A stretch of DNA of 64,000 bases from Nocardia sp. NBC_01730 (GTDB taxonomy: Bacteria; Actinomycetota; Actinomycetes; Mycobacteriales; Mycobacteriaceae). Location of the stretch: assembly GCF_035920445.1 (NCBI RefSeq), contig NZ_CP109162.1, positions 6,758,001-6,822,000 of the forward strand, given 5' to 3'. The notes beneath the pieces were generated by a model. That model did no database searches, was not told the origin of the DNA, and saw nothing but the letters and a program-made list of their open reading frames with translations. The number at the start of each line of letters is the position of its first letter. Positions within the stretch are counted from its first letter, which is position 1. A program made the position numbers and the translations under genes. Below, piece by piece: positions 24,301 to 34,800 of this stretch.

Positions 24301-27300
24301 ACCTGGCGCGCACAGAGCTGGAACTGCCAGGCCTTTCGGTGTCGGGGGTAGACCCGGCCGTGCCGCTGGCCAAGTTCGACCTACAACTGACACTGGTCGA
24401 GAACATCGACCGGCGAGGCGAAGCGCATGGCATCTCAGCGGCGTTCACCTATGCCACCGACCTCTTCGATCAAGCAACCGTGCACGACTTCGCCGACCGC
24501 TTCGGACGCATCCTGGCCGCGGTGGCGTCGAATTCCGAGGTGACCGTCGGTGACATCGATCTGCTCGTGCCGGAGGAGCGTGCGCGGGTGCTGGTCGAGT
24601 GGAACGATACTGCGCGTTCGTTGCCGGTTGGGACGTTGGTTTCGTTGTTCGACGCGCAGGTCGCGGTGTCGCCGGATGCGGTGGCGTTGGTGTTCGAGGA
24701 CGAGCGGTTGACTTACCGTGCGTTGCAGGAACGCGTCAACCGGGTTGCCAGGCACCTGATCGGTGTGGGTGTCGGGCCGGGAGCGGTGGTCGCGTTGGCG
24801 ATCAGGCGTTCGACGGAATTGGTCGTCGCGATGTATGCGGTGGTGCAGGCCGGTGCGGCGTATGTGCCGTTGGATCCAGACCAGCCCGCCGAGCGGATCA
24901 ACTACATCGTCGAGACCGCACGACCGCGGATGGTTCTGCACAGGTCCGTAGACGAGTTCGGTTTCGATCCGCTACCGGGAGTGGCGGTGTTGTCGGTCGA
25001 GGACATCGAAGCCGCGCCGGGGTTCGCTACCGGCAGTGGTGCACCGATCACCGACAGCGAGCGCACGCGACCATTGCTGCCCGAGCACACCGCGTATGTG
25101 ATCTTCACGTCGGGCTCGACCGGTCGTCCGAAGGGTGTGGCGGTCAGTCATGCCGCGATCGTGAACCGTTTGTTGTGGATGCAGCACGAGTATCCGATCG
25201 GCCCCCAGGACGCGGTGCTGCAGAAGACACCGGCCACGTTCGATGTGTCGGTGTGGGAGTTCTTCTGGCCGTTGCAGACCGGTGCCCGGCTGGTGGTCGC
25301 GCGTCCTGACGGGCACCGTGACCCGGTGTATCTGCTCCGGGTCATCGCGGAGCAGCGTATTACCACCGCGCATTTCGTGCCGTCGATGCTTTCGGTGTTC
25401 GTTTCTACCCTGGGCAATGAGAAAGGCGTCGGTGTACCCGCGCCGGGTCTGCGCCAGGTGTTCGCTTCCGGTGAGGCGTTGCCGGCGGTGACCGCGCAAC
25501 GGTTGCGTGAGTTGACCGGTGCGCGTCTGCACAATCTGTACGGCCCGACCGAGGCCGCGGTCGATGTGACTTTCCACGAGGTGACCGAAGCCGATACCGC
25601 GTCGGTACCGATCGGTGCCGGGGTGTTCAACACGCGGGTGTTCGTGCTGGATTCACGGTTGCATCCGGTGCCGGTAGGTGTCGCGGGTGAACTGTATCTG
25701 GCGGGTACGCAGTTGGCGCAGGGCTATGTGGCTCGCCCGGATCTGACGGGTGAGCGTTTCGTGGCGAACCCGTTCGGTGACGGCGAACGTATGTACCGCA
25801 CCGGTGATCTGGTGGCCTGGACCGGCAACGGTGAGCTGGAGTATTTGGGCCGCACCGATTTCCAGGTGAAGTTGCGTGGTCTGCGTATCGAGCTCGGTGA
25901 GATCGAGTCGGCGTTGACGGCGTCGGACTCCGTGGCGCAGGCGGTTGTGGTGGTGCGTCCGGATGATCGTCTCGGCGATCAGCTGGTCGCCTACCTGGTC
26001 GCGGACCCGGGCCGCGTGGTCGATATCGAGTCGGTGAAGGCCGCGCTGGGCGGACAACTACCCGCGTATATGGTGCCGTCGGCCTATCTGGTGCTCGATG
26101 AGTTCCCGCTCAATGTATCGGGCAAGTTGGACCGTAAAGCGTTGCCTGCCCCGAGTTTCGAGGCCAGAGTATTTCGTGCGCCGGTCACACCGGTACAGGA
26201 GATCGTGGCCGAAACCTTCGCCGAGGTGCTCGGTGTCGAACGAGTCGGCTTGGATGACGATTTCTTCGCTCTCGGCGGTAATTCGCTGATCGCGACCAGG
26301 GTGGTCGCGCGGATCAATGAGGCGTTGGACGCGAACGTCGCGGTGCGCGAGTTGTTCGAGGCGTCCACCGTCGCTGCGTTGGCCGCCCGCGTGACGCCCG
26401 GTACCGGTGGTGGTGCACGTCCGCAGCTCGCCCGCGCTGAGCGGGTGGAGTTGGTGCCGTTGTCGTTGGCGCAGCAGCGGATGTGGGTGCTCAATCAGTT
26501 CGATCCGGCTTCGCCTGCGTACAACATCCCGTTGGCGATCCGGTTGACGGGTGTGCTGGATGTCTCGGCGTTGGGTTATGCCATGGCGGATGTGCTGGAG
26601 CGGCATGAGTCGCTGCGTACGCGTTATCCGGTGCGTGGGCCGGGTGGGTTGCCGTATCAGGAAGTCTTGTCGGTGGCTGAGGCGCTGCCGGGTGGGCTGG
26701 AGGTGGCGGTCACCGATGACCCGGTCGGTCGGGTTACCGAGCTGATGGCAACCGGGTTCGATGTGACCGAGCAGGTTCCGGTGCGTGCTCTGCTACTGGA
26801 GTCCGGGGCGGATGAGCATCTGCTGGCTGTGGTCGCGCATCACATCGCCGCCGATGGCGCGTCGATGGCGCCGCTGGCCCGTGATCTGATGACTGCTTAC
26901 CTGGCCAGGATCGGTGGCAACTCGCCGCGTTGGTCGCCGTTGACGGTGCAGTATGGCGACTTCGCGATCTGGCAGCGCAGCGTGATCGGTACCGACGATG
27001 ACGAGAATTCGGTGGCTGCCCGGCAGTTGGCGTACTGGCGTGACCAGCTCGACGGGTTGTCCGGTGAGCTGGAATTGCCGCTGGATCGTCCGCGTCCGGT
27101 GGTATCGACGATGCGTGGGGCCAACACCGGGTTCGTTGTTTCGGCCGAGGTGCATGAGGCATTGACCAGCCTTGCACGCGAACATAATTCGACGTTGTTC
27201 ATGGTCGTTCACGCGGCGCTGGCTGTGCTGCTCGCGCGGTTGTCGGGAGACCCGGACGTAGCTATCGGCACGCCGATCGCGGGTCGTGGCGAGCGTGCGC

Positions 27301-28682
27301 TCGATGATCTGGTCGGCATGTTCGTCAACACCTTGACACTGCGCACGGCGGTGGAGTCGAGTCTGCCTTTCGTGGAGCTGGTCGATCGGGCGCGGGAGAC
27401 CGATCTGACCGCGTTCGCCAACGCGGATATTCCGTTCGAGCGGGTAGTGGAGGTGGTCGCGCCCGGTCGGGCGACTACGCGCAGTCCGTTGTTCGGGGTG
27501 GTGCTGTCGTTCCAGAACAATGAGCAGCCGGTCTTGGAGTTGCCGGGGCTCACTGTCGCCGGGCTGGACGCGGGCATGGTCGCGGCGAAGTTCGACCTGC
27601 AGGTGAATGTCGATCCGCACCATCGCGAGGATGGTTCGTTCGGTGAGCTGGACACTGTCTTCACCTACGCCGTCGACATATTCGACGAGTCCACGGTCCA
27701 GTCGTTCGGGCGCAGGCTGGAACGGATCCTGACCGCTGTGGCCACCGACCCGAATGTCCTGGTCGGCGACATCGACATCCTCGACCAGGTGGAGCGGGAG
27801 CGAATGGCCGCCGCGGCTGAATCGGTGGCTGTCGAACCGCCGGTGGCGACTGCGGGCACGGCGTTGACCCAGGCGCTGGCGGCCGCTGTGGAAGACGATC
27901 CGGAGGGCCCGGCGGTGGTTTCCGGCGAGGACATCCTGTCGTATCAGGATCTGGATGCTCGTTCGTCGCGGTTGGCGCGGGTGCTGATCGGGCGTGGTTG
28001 CGGGCCGGGTACGGGTGTCGCGGTGCTGCTCGAGCGCGGTATCGAGGCGATGATCACCGCCTGGGCTGTGCTGAAGGCGGGTGCGGCGGTGGTGCCGGCG
28101 GCCACACTCGACGCGGCGCTGCCGGACGGGCTGGAGATCAAGGTCGGGCTCACGCTCGGTGCCGCACAGTCCACCGGCGAGGTGGACTGGCTCACGCTCG
28201 ATGATCCCGGCGTCGCCGCCGAGATCGCCGCCGAGTCGCCGCGCCCGGTGACCTACGCACACCGCACCCGTGCGCTGCGCGGCAGCGACCCGGCGTTCGT
28301 CGGAGAGCAGGTGCTCAGCTACGACAGCCTGGCCACGGCGGTCGGCCGGTTGCGGGCGCGGACCGAGCTGACCTTCGAATCACGCACCTTCCAGCACGGC
28401 AGCCCGCAGGCGCCGGCTGCGCTGGTCGAGGTGGTCGCCGCCGGATCGGTCGGTGCATCGGTGGTCCTCATGTGGGAAGGCGACGTGACTACCGAGTCGC
28501 TCGCCGATGAATGGGTGACCCATTTGGTGACCGATCGGGCCGGGCTCGACGCGCTCGACCCCACCGCATTGGAGGATTTGCGGGCTGTGGTGCTCGACAA
28601 CGGTGTCGGCGCTGTTCTCGAGGCTCCCTGGACCCAGGTGGATTCGATCGTGGAACTCAGCGAGTTGCTCGACATGGAGTGA
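21345..28682 (+). CDS. NRPS2: A-PCP-C-A(Ser)-PCP-C-A*
   Basis: 2445 residues from ATG 21345, homologous in position to the NRPS1 start. Approximate domains: A1 22-528, PCP1 538-610, C1 628-1067, A2 1082-1605, PCP2 1615-1682, C2 1698-2147, truncated A* 2168-2445. It has no starter C and no TE. All core motifs look intact, unlike NRPS1: P-loops TSGSTGKPKG and [11 protein letters not shown]8 [10 protein letters not shown] and RGLRIELGEI, A10 GKLDRAAL and GKLDRKAL, HHxxxDG in both C domains, GGNSL in both PCPs. By-eye codes are DVLLVAGIL (A1, same as NRPS1, unassigned) and DVWHFSLVD (A2, serine). A* keeps A1 and A2 core motifs but lacks the P-loop, so it cannot activate a substrate. The protein must pass its chain to a partner. 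Confidence 0.95.
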   Translation: METARRSARGSRRRRSGSPVFGQLLTAAVESAATEVAIRFNPTGDPADDRELTYAELDSASSRLARELIERGVGPGDVVAIGIARSVESVSAVWAIAKTGAAYVPVDPMYPADRINHIVSDSGATVGLTTSAHRAVLGTELHWVELDDPVQAAQIAARPGHPISYTDRVRPLDERHPAYIIYTSGSTGKPKGVVVSHGGLAGLVAAERAHYGVTGESRVLHVCSPNFDVSVLELLLAFSSGAMLVIAPPSVFGGHELSDLLRREHVTHMLITPGALESVDPTGLDDLRVVVVAGDKFGPELVGRWAGEREFYNGYGPTEATILATSTAVMVPGDPITIGSAIAGVGAFVLDSRLRPVPAGVVGELYLSGAALAQGYLGRPGLTAERFVASPFGAEIGNPGARLYRTGDLVRRTESGGEGGVIEYLGRSDFQVKVRGFRIELGEIDNALTAHPDIDFAATLGKTLPSGATALVSYVLPSAGADVDTGVLAEFLSESLPGYMVPAAIMVLDEIPLTPVGKLDRAALPEPVFAARAFRAPSTPVEEIVAEVFAALLVPEEDGRVGADDDFFELGGNSLLAAQAAARIGSALDVRVPVQLLFEATTVAALAERVEQHTGSAPGQALQARPRKGRVPLSYAQQRMWFLNRFDPASAVNNIPTAVRLSGRLDVDALRAAVGDLAERHEVLRTVYPEVDGEGYQLVLPMGDPRAVPEFVVEQADEAAVPALVAAAVTEGFDVTTAPPMRVRLLALSATEHVLICVVHHIAGDGFSMGPLTRDLMHAYVDRMRGVAPGWPALEVQYADYAMWQREVLGAEEDPDSVLAQQIAFWRTELAGLTEQLELPTDRARPAVASHRGATVGFEIDADVHAALSRLAHSHNSTLFMVVHAALAVLLARLSGTRDIAVGTPIAGRGEAALDDLVGMFVNTLVLRTEIDSGARFDQLLRAVRAVDVAAFGHADVPFERLVELLDPARSAGRHPLFQVMLTFQNLARTELELPGLSVSGVDPAVPLAKFDLQLTLVENIDRRGEAHGISAAFTYATDLFDQATVHDFADRFGRILAAVASNSEVTVGDIDLLVPEERARVLVEWNDTARSLPVGTLVSLFDAQVAVSPDAVALVFEDERLTYRALQERVNRVARHLIGVGVGPGAVVALAIRRSTELVVAMYAVVQAGAAYVPLDPDQPAERINYIVETARPRMVLHRSVDEFGFDPLPGVAVLSVEDIEAAPGFATGSGAPITDSERTRPLLPEHTAYVIFTSGSTGRPKGVAVSHAAIVNRLLWMQHEYPIGPQDAVLQKTPATFDVSVWEFFWPLQTGARLVVARPDGHRDPVYLLRVIAEQRITTAHFVPSMLSVFVSTLGNEKGVGVPAPGLRQVFASGEALPAVTAQRLRELTGARLHNLYGPTEAAVDVTFHEVTEADTASVPIGAGVFNTRVFVLDSRLHPVPVGVAGELYLAGTQLAQGYVARPDLTGERFVANPFGDGERMYRTGDLVAWTGNGELEYLGRTDFQVKLRGLRIELGEIESALTASDSVAQAVVVVRPDDRLGDQLVAYLVADPGRVVDIESVKAALGGQLPAYMVPSAYLVLDEFPLNVSGKLDRKALPAPSFEARVFRAPVTPVQEIVAETFAEVLGVERVGLDDDFFALGGNSLIATRVVARINEALDANVAVRELFEASTVAALAARVTPGTGGGARPQLARAERVELVPLSLAQQRMWVLNQFDPASPAYNIPLAIRLTGVLDVSALGYAMADVLERHESLRTRYPVRGPGGLPYQEVLSVAEALPGGLEVAVTDDPVGRVTELMATGFDVTEQVPVRALLLESGADEHLLAVVAHHIAADGASMAPLARDLMTAYLARIGGNSPRWSPLTVQYGDFAIWQRSVIGTDDDENSVAARQLAYWRDQLDGLSGELELPLDRPRPVVSTMRGANTGFVVSAEVHEALTSLAREHNSTLFMVVHAALAVLLARLSGDPDVAIGTPIAGRGERALDDLVGMFVNTLTLRTAVESSLPFVELVDRARETDLTAFANADIPFERVVEVVAPGRATTRSPLFGVVLSFQNNEQPVLELPGLTVAGLDAGMVAAKFDLQVNVDPHHREDGSFGELDTVFTYAVDIFDESTVQSFGRRLERILTAVATDPNVLVGDIDILDQVERERMAAAAESVAVEPPVATAGTALTQALAAAVEDDPEGPAVVSGEDILSYQDLDARSSRLARVLIGRGCGPGTGVAVLLERGIEAMITAWAVLKAGAAVVPAATLDAALPDGLEIKVGLTLGAAQSTGEVDWLTLDDPGVAAEIAAESPRPVTYAHRTRALRGSDPAFVGEQVLSYDSLATAVGRLRARTELTFESRTFQHGSPQAPAALVEVVAAGSVGASVVLMWEGDVTTESLADEWVTHLVTDRAGLDALDPTALEDLRAVVLDNGVGAVLEAPWTQVDSIVELSELLDME
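23217..24511 (+). repeat. C1 block identical in NRPS1 and NRPS2 (copy 2)
   Basis: Second copy of the 1295-bp C-domain block described at 15463-16757. After its last base the two genes diverge at once into unrelated A2 domains. Confidence 0.85.
26244..27814 (+). repeat. PCP2-C2 block identical in NRPS1 and NRPS2 (copy 2)
   Basis: Second copy of the 1571-bp block described at 18499-20069. Its left edge lies in the helix before the PCP serine, at the shared phrase [15 protein letters not shown]. Confidence 0.85.
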
Positions 28683-28749
28683 TGCTGTTCCCCCCGTCAC
28701 GGGCAAGCCCTAGGTATGTGACTATGGTGACGAGCGGTCGGTTTGCAAG

Positions 28750-28785
28750 GTTTCCCGCTGGAAACGTGTCATAGAAGTGTTCTAT
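28750..28785. promoter_or_regulatory. two inverted repeats upstream of NRPS3
   Basis: GTTTCC-CGCT-GGAAAC (28750-28765) and ATAGAA-GTG-TTCTAT (28771-28785) are both perfect short palindromes in the 198-bp gap between NRPS2 and NRPS3. The surrounding 28740-28840 is much more AT-rich than its neighbours, as expected of a promoter. Either may be an operator, and NRPS3 therefore probably has its own promoter. Confidence 0.45.
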
Positions 28786-28880
28786 AGCGGCAGGATGTGC
28801 AGAGTTTTTATGATTCGCTTGTCGGAAAATAGTCTGCAGGCCCATGGGTGGGGACCCAGGAAGCGGAAAGCGGGGGTCGC

Positions 28881-31800
28881 GTGACCCTGCCGACGCGGGT
28901 GCGCCCCACGCGCACGAGGCGACCCAGGGTCACTACGCTTCCGCAGTTGTTGGCGACGGCGGTTGAGGCGAATCCGACTGGTGTTGCGGTTGTTTTTGCT
29001 GATGCGGTGGGTGTGTTGGCGCGGTTGAGTTATGCGGAGTTGGATGAGCGGTCGACTCGGTTGGCTCGGTTGTTGATCGGTTGGGGTGTGGGGCCGGAGG
29101 ATCTTGTTGCGGTGGGGATTCCGCGTTCGGTTGATTCTGTGGTTGCGGTGTGGGCGGTGGCTAAGACTGGTGCGGGGTTTGTGCCGGTGGATTCGAATTA
29201 TCCGGTTGATCGGGTTGAGCATATGGTGCGGGATTCGGGGGTGGTGTTGGGTTTGACTGTTGGGGGTGTGGTGGATGGGTTGCCTGGTGGTGTGGAGTGG
29301 TTGGTTATCGATTCCGATGTTTTTGTGCGTGAGTTGGAGGGTTATTCGGTCGAGCCGGTCACTTATGCGGATCGGTTACGGCCGTTGCGGGCGGAGCATC
29401 CGGCGTATGTGATTTACACCTCGGGTTCGACGGGTGTCCCGAAGGGTGTTGTGGTGACCCAGGCGGGGTTGGCGGGTTTGTGTGTGGAGCAACGTGACCG
29501 GTATCGGGTGAGCGAGGTGTCACGGACGTTGCATTTCGCGTCGCCGTCGTTCGATGCGTCGGTGTTGGAGTTGTTGCTCGCGGTTGGTGGTGCGGCGACG
29601 ATGGTGGTGGTGGCGCCGACGGTTTACGGTGGCGATGAGTTGGCTGTGTTGTTGGGGAGGGAAGGGGTGACGCATGCGTTCGTCACGCCTGCCGCGTTGG
29701 CTTCGGTGGATCCTGCTGGTCTCGAGGAGTTACGGGTTGTCGTGGTGGGTGGGGAGGCGTGTCCGTCGGAGTTGGTGCGTCGTTGGGTGATTCCGATTCC
29801 TGGTGGTGAGCGTGAGTTCTATAACGCTTACGGGCCGACCGAGGCGACGGTCGCGACGAATATCAGTGCGTCGTTGCTGCCGGGTGTGGCGGTGATGATC
29901 GGTGCGCCGATCCGGGCGGTCACCGAGTATGTGTTGGATGACCGTTTGGTCGCGGTCCCGGTTGGTGTGGTCGGTGAGTTGTATATCGCTGGACCGCAAT
30001 TGGCTCGTGGTTACCGGCAACGACCTGGTCTGACGGCTGGGCGTTTCGTGGCGAACCCGTTCGATGTGAATGGTTCCCGGCTTTATCGCACCGGTGACTT
30101 GGTGCGCTGGAGCGCCGATGGCGAGTTGGAGTATTTGGGCCGTAACGACTTCCAGGTGAAGATCCGCGGTTTCCGTATCGAGTTGGGCGAGATCGATGCT
30201 GTGCTCACCGACCATGAAAGCGTCGATTTCGCTGTCACGGTCGGGCACCGGTTGGACAGCGGGGCGACGATCCTCGTGTCCTATGTACACGCGATGGGTG
30301 GGCACTCGATCGATGTCGGTGGGTTGATCGCGCATGCCGAACGCAGCCTGCCCGCGCATATGGTGCCGACCTCGGTCATGGTGCTGGAAGAGGTCCCGCT
30401 GACTCCCGCGGGCAAGTTGGACCGTGCGGCGCTACCCACACCACACCTGCAGGCCAGGATGTTCCGTGCACCGGTGGGGCCGTGGGAAGAGTTGGTCGGG
30501 GAGGTGTTCGGTGAATTACTCGGCGTGGGTGAGCGGGTCGGTGCGGACGACGATTTCTTCGAGCTCGGCGGTAACTCGCTGATCGCGACGCAGGTCGCGG
30601 CTCGGCTCGGCGCGTCGGTCGGTGTGCGGATACCCGCCCGGATAGTTTTCGGGGCACCCACGGTCGCCTTACTCGCTGCGCGGCTCGCCGAATTCGAAGG
30701 CGGCCCAGCACGTCGCGCGTTGGTTGCGGTGCAGCGCCCGCAACAAATCCCGTTGTCGTTGGCGCAGCAGCGGATGTGGTTTCTGAATCAGTTCGATACC
30801 GGTTCCGCGGTGAACAATATTCCGTTCGCGATCCGGTTGTCGGGTGCGTTGGACGTCGCGGCGTTACAGGCGGCGGTCGTGGATGTGATCGAGCGTCACG
30901 AGTCGTTGCGGACGGTGTATCCGGCGGTGGACGGTTCGGGATATCAGGTGGTTGTGCCTGCGGCCCAGACGGTCGCGGACCTGACACCCACACCGATCAC
31001 CGAGCACGAACTCCTGGACTGGTTACGCGGATACGCCTCGACCGGGTTCGACGTCGCGGCCGAAGTGCCTGTGCGCCTGTCGCTGGCCCGGCTCGGTAAC
31101 GATGACTACGTTCTCGCTGTGGTGGTGCACCACATCGCCGCCGATGGCACCTCGATCGCTCCGCTGGTACGTGATCTGATGACCGCCTACCTCGCGCGTC
31201 GCGCCGCCACCGCACCCGGCTGGGCTGCGCTGCCGGTGCAGTACGCGGACTACACCCTGTGGCAGCGCGCGGTCCTGGGCCAGGAGAACGACCCGGACTC
31301 GGTGGCCGCGGCGCAGATCGCTTTCTGGCGTGCGGGCCTCGCGGGCGTTGCGGGTCGGCTCGACCTCCCGATGGACCGCCCGCGACCCACACACGCCTCG
31401 GGGCGCGGCGCGGTGTTCACCTTCCTACTCGACACACCGATCAGAGCAGGGCTCGACGATCTCGCCCACGCCAGTGGTGCTTCATTGTTCATGGTGGTGC
31501 ACAGCGCTTTCGCCGTGTTACTGGCCCGACTGTCCGGTATCGGCGATATCACCATCGGTACACCGGTCGCTGGGCGCGGCGAGCCCGAACTCGACGGGCT
31601 GGTCGGCATGTTCGTCAACATGCTGGCACTACGGACCGTGGTCGATCCCGCATCGTCGTTCCGCGACCTGCTCGAAACGACCATAGAAACCGATCTCGCG
31701 GCGTTTTCCCATGCCGAGTTACCGTTCGAGCGGCTGGTCGAGGTCCTGGACCCGCCACGTTCGCAAGCACACCACCCACTGTTCCAGGTGGCGTTGTTCT

Positions 31801-34800
31801 TCCAAAACATGGATCAGGCACAACTCGAACTACCAGACCTGTCGGTGAACACCGTCGAATTCGACAACACAGCCGCCAAATTCGACCTACAACTCACCAT
31901 CACACCACAACAAGGCCCCGACACAGGCCTCACCGGCATGTTCACCTACGCCACCGACCTATTCGACCAGACGACTGTGCAAGGGTTCGCGCAGCGGTTC
32001 ACTCGTTTGCTGGGGGAGATCCTCACCGCGCCACACACTCCGGTAGGTGATCTGGAACTGCTGGCGCCTGCTGAGCAGGGTCGGATCCTGCACGAATGGA
32101 ACGATACGAAGCATCCGGTCCACTCCGGGTTGCTGCTGGATGGGTATCGGCGTGCGGTGGCTGCCGATCCGGGCGCGGTAGCGGTGGTGTTCGAGGGTGT
32201 CGAACTGACTTATGGTGAGTTCGACGCACGAGTGAACAGGCTTGCGCGGTTGCTGATCTCGCAGGGTGTGGGCGCGGAATCGTTGGTGGGGTTGGCCCTG
32301 CGGCGTTCACCCGACCTCGTGGTCGGCATGTATGCGATCGCCGCGGCGGGTGGGGCGTGGGTGCCGCTGGACCCCGACCAACCAGCCGAACGCATCGCAC
32401 ACATCCTGGACACCGCTCAACCGGCCTGTGTCGTGACGACCAGTACGGACGCGGTCACCGTGCCCGGCGATATCACCGTCCTCACGATGGACACACTGGA
32501 CCTCGACCGATTCGACTCTTCCCCGGTGCGTGCTGGGGAACTACTGCGTCCGGTATCGCCGCAGCATCCGGCGTATGTGATTTTCACGTCGGGGTCGACA
32601 GGTCGGCCGAAGGGTGTGGCGGTATCGCATGCGGCGATCAACAACCAGATCGAGTGGATGTTGGCGCAATACCCACTCGGTCGGGGTGATGTGTATCTGC
32701 AGAAGACAGCGACAACGTTCGATGTGTCGTTGTGGGGTTATTTCATGCCGTTGCGGGCAGGCGCGAAACTGGTCGTCGCTACGCATGACGGGCACCGCGA
32801 CCCTGCCTACGTCGCGGACACGATCACCGCGCAACGGGTCACGGTCACCGATTTCGTGCCCTCGATGCTGGCGGTATTCGCCACACAGTTGACCCCGGGG
32901 TCGGTTCCGACGCTGCGGGATGTTTTCGTGATCGGTGAAGCGCTGCCACCGGAAACAGTGACAGCCTGGCAGACCGTATCCGGTGCGGTACTGCACAACC
33001 TCTACGGTCCGACCGAGGCCGCGGTATCGGTCACCTACTGGCCCGCCGACGGGCGTGACGAGCGGACCGTACCGATCGGGCGCCCGCAATGGAACACCCA
33101 GGTGTATGTGCTGGACTCACGCCTGCGCCCGGTCCCGGCCGGGGTGCCCGGTGAGTTGTATCTGGCCGGTGACCAGCTGGCACGCGGTTATGTGACTCGA
33201 CCGGATTTGACCGCGGACCGGTTCATCGCCAGCCCGTTCACGGCCGGTGAGCGGATGTACCGCACCGGTGACCTCGTGGTATGGCGCGCACCAGCAGGGG
33301 ATCTCGCGCACCGGCTGGAATACATCGGGCGCACCGATTTCCAGGTGAAGTTCCGTGGACAACGCATCGAACTCGGCGAGATCGAAACCGCGTTGCTGAC
33401 ACAACCCGGCGTGAGCCAAGCAGTAGCAGTAGTCACCGGATCGAGCCTGGGCGACCAACTGGTGGCTTATGTGGTCGCCGCAGCGGGAGATCGGATCGAT
33501 CCGGTCGCGCTACGGTCGAGGATCAGCGACATCCTTCCCACCTACATGGTTCCCGCGGCGGTCGTGGAGTTGGACGCGTTCCCGCTGAACACCAGCGGCA
33601 AACTCGACCGCAAAGCACTACCCGAGCCGGAGTTCGAAGCGAAGGTGTTCCGTGCACCCTCGACACCGGTCGAAGAGATCGTGGCGGGGGTGTTCGCTGA
33701 CGTGCTCGGTATCGAGCGGGTCGGCGCGGATGATGACTTCTTCGCGCTCGGCGGCAACTCACTGGTTGCGACGAAGGCGGTGGCGCGGTTGGGGTCCGCG
33801 GTCGGTGCGCGAGTGCCGGTGCGGACCCTGTTCGAGACGCCGACCGTGTCCGCGCTTGCTACGGCGATCGAGTCGCGGACACATGGTGAGCGTGGTGTGG
33901 AGCTGGGCGGTGTTACTCGTCCAGAGCGGTTGCCGTTGTCGTTGGCGCAGCGGCGGATGTGGTTCCTCAATCGGTTCGATCAGGTTGATGATGCTGCGGC
34001 ACAGGCTGGTTCGGCGGCCTACAACTTGCCGTTCGCGTTGCGTCTGATCGGCGATCTGGATGTATCCGCGCTGGGTGCGGCTTTGCGCGATGTGGTTGCG
34101 CGGCATGAGGTGTTGCGCACTGTGTATCCGGAGACTGTGGACGGTCCGGTCCAGGTCGTGCTACCCCCGGGACAAGTGGCGCTGGATGTCGCCCCACGAA
34201 TGCTGGCCGAAACCGATGTGGCGAGCGCCGTTTATGACTTGGCCTCGACACCGTTCGACGTGACCGCCGACGTTCCGGTGCGAGCGGCCCTCATCCGGGT
34301 CGACGGGACTTCCGATACGTATGTGCTTGTCGTTGTGGTGCATCACATTGCGGCGGATGCGTCGTCGATGGGTCCGCTGGTGCGGGATGTGATGGTTGCG
34401 TATGCGGCGCGGATCTCTGGTGCGGCGCCGGGTTGGTCGCCGTTGCAGGTGCAGTACGCGGATTATGCGTTGTGGCAGCGTGCGGTGCTGGGTGAGGAGT
34501 CCGATCCGGAGTCCATTGCGGCGCAGCAGATCGGGTTCTGGCGTAGGCAGCTGGCTGATATGCCGGATCTGCTGGAGTTGCCGACGGATCGGTCGCGGCC
34601 TGTGGTGGCCTCGATGGTGGGTGCGCGGGTGGGCGTCGAGATCGACGCGGCGACGCATGCGGGGCTTGTGGAGCTGGCTCGTGCGCATGGTGCGACGTTG
34701 TTCATGGTGGTGCATGCGGCGTTCGCGGTGTTGCTGGCTCGGTTGTCGGGTTCCGACGACATCGCGATCGGTACGCCTGTGGCGGGTCGTGGTGAGCGTG

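Noticed and set aside
28881..29100. N-terminal condensation-starter (lipid-loading) domain in any of the NRPSs
   Set aside because: All five proteins go from a short Arg-rich leader straight into A-domain motif A1. No HHxxxDG precedes the first A domain, so lipoinitiation by a starter C is not supported.
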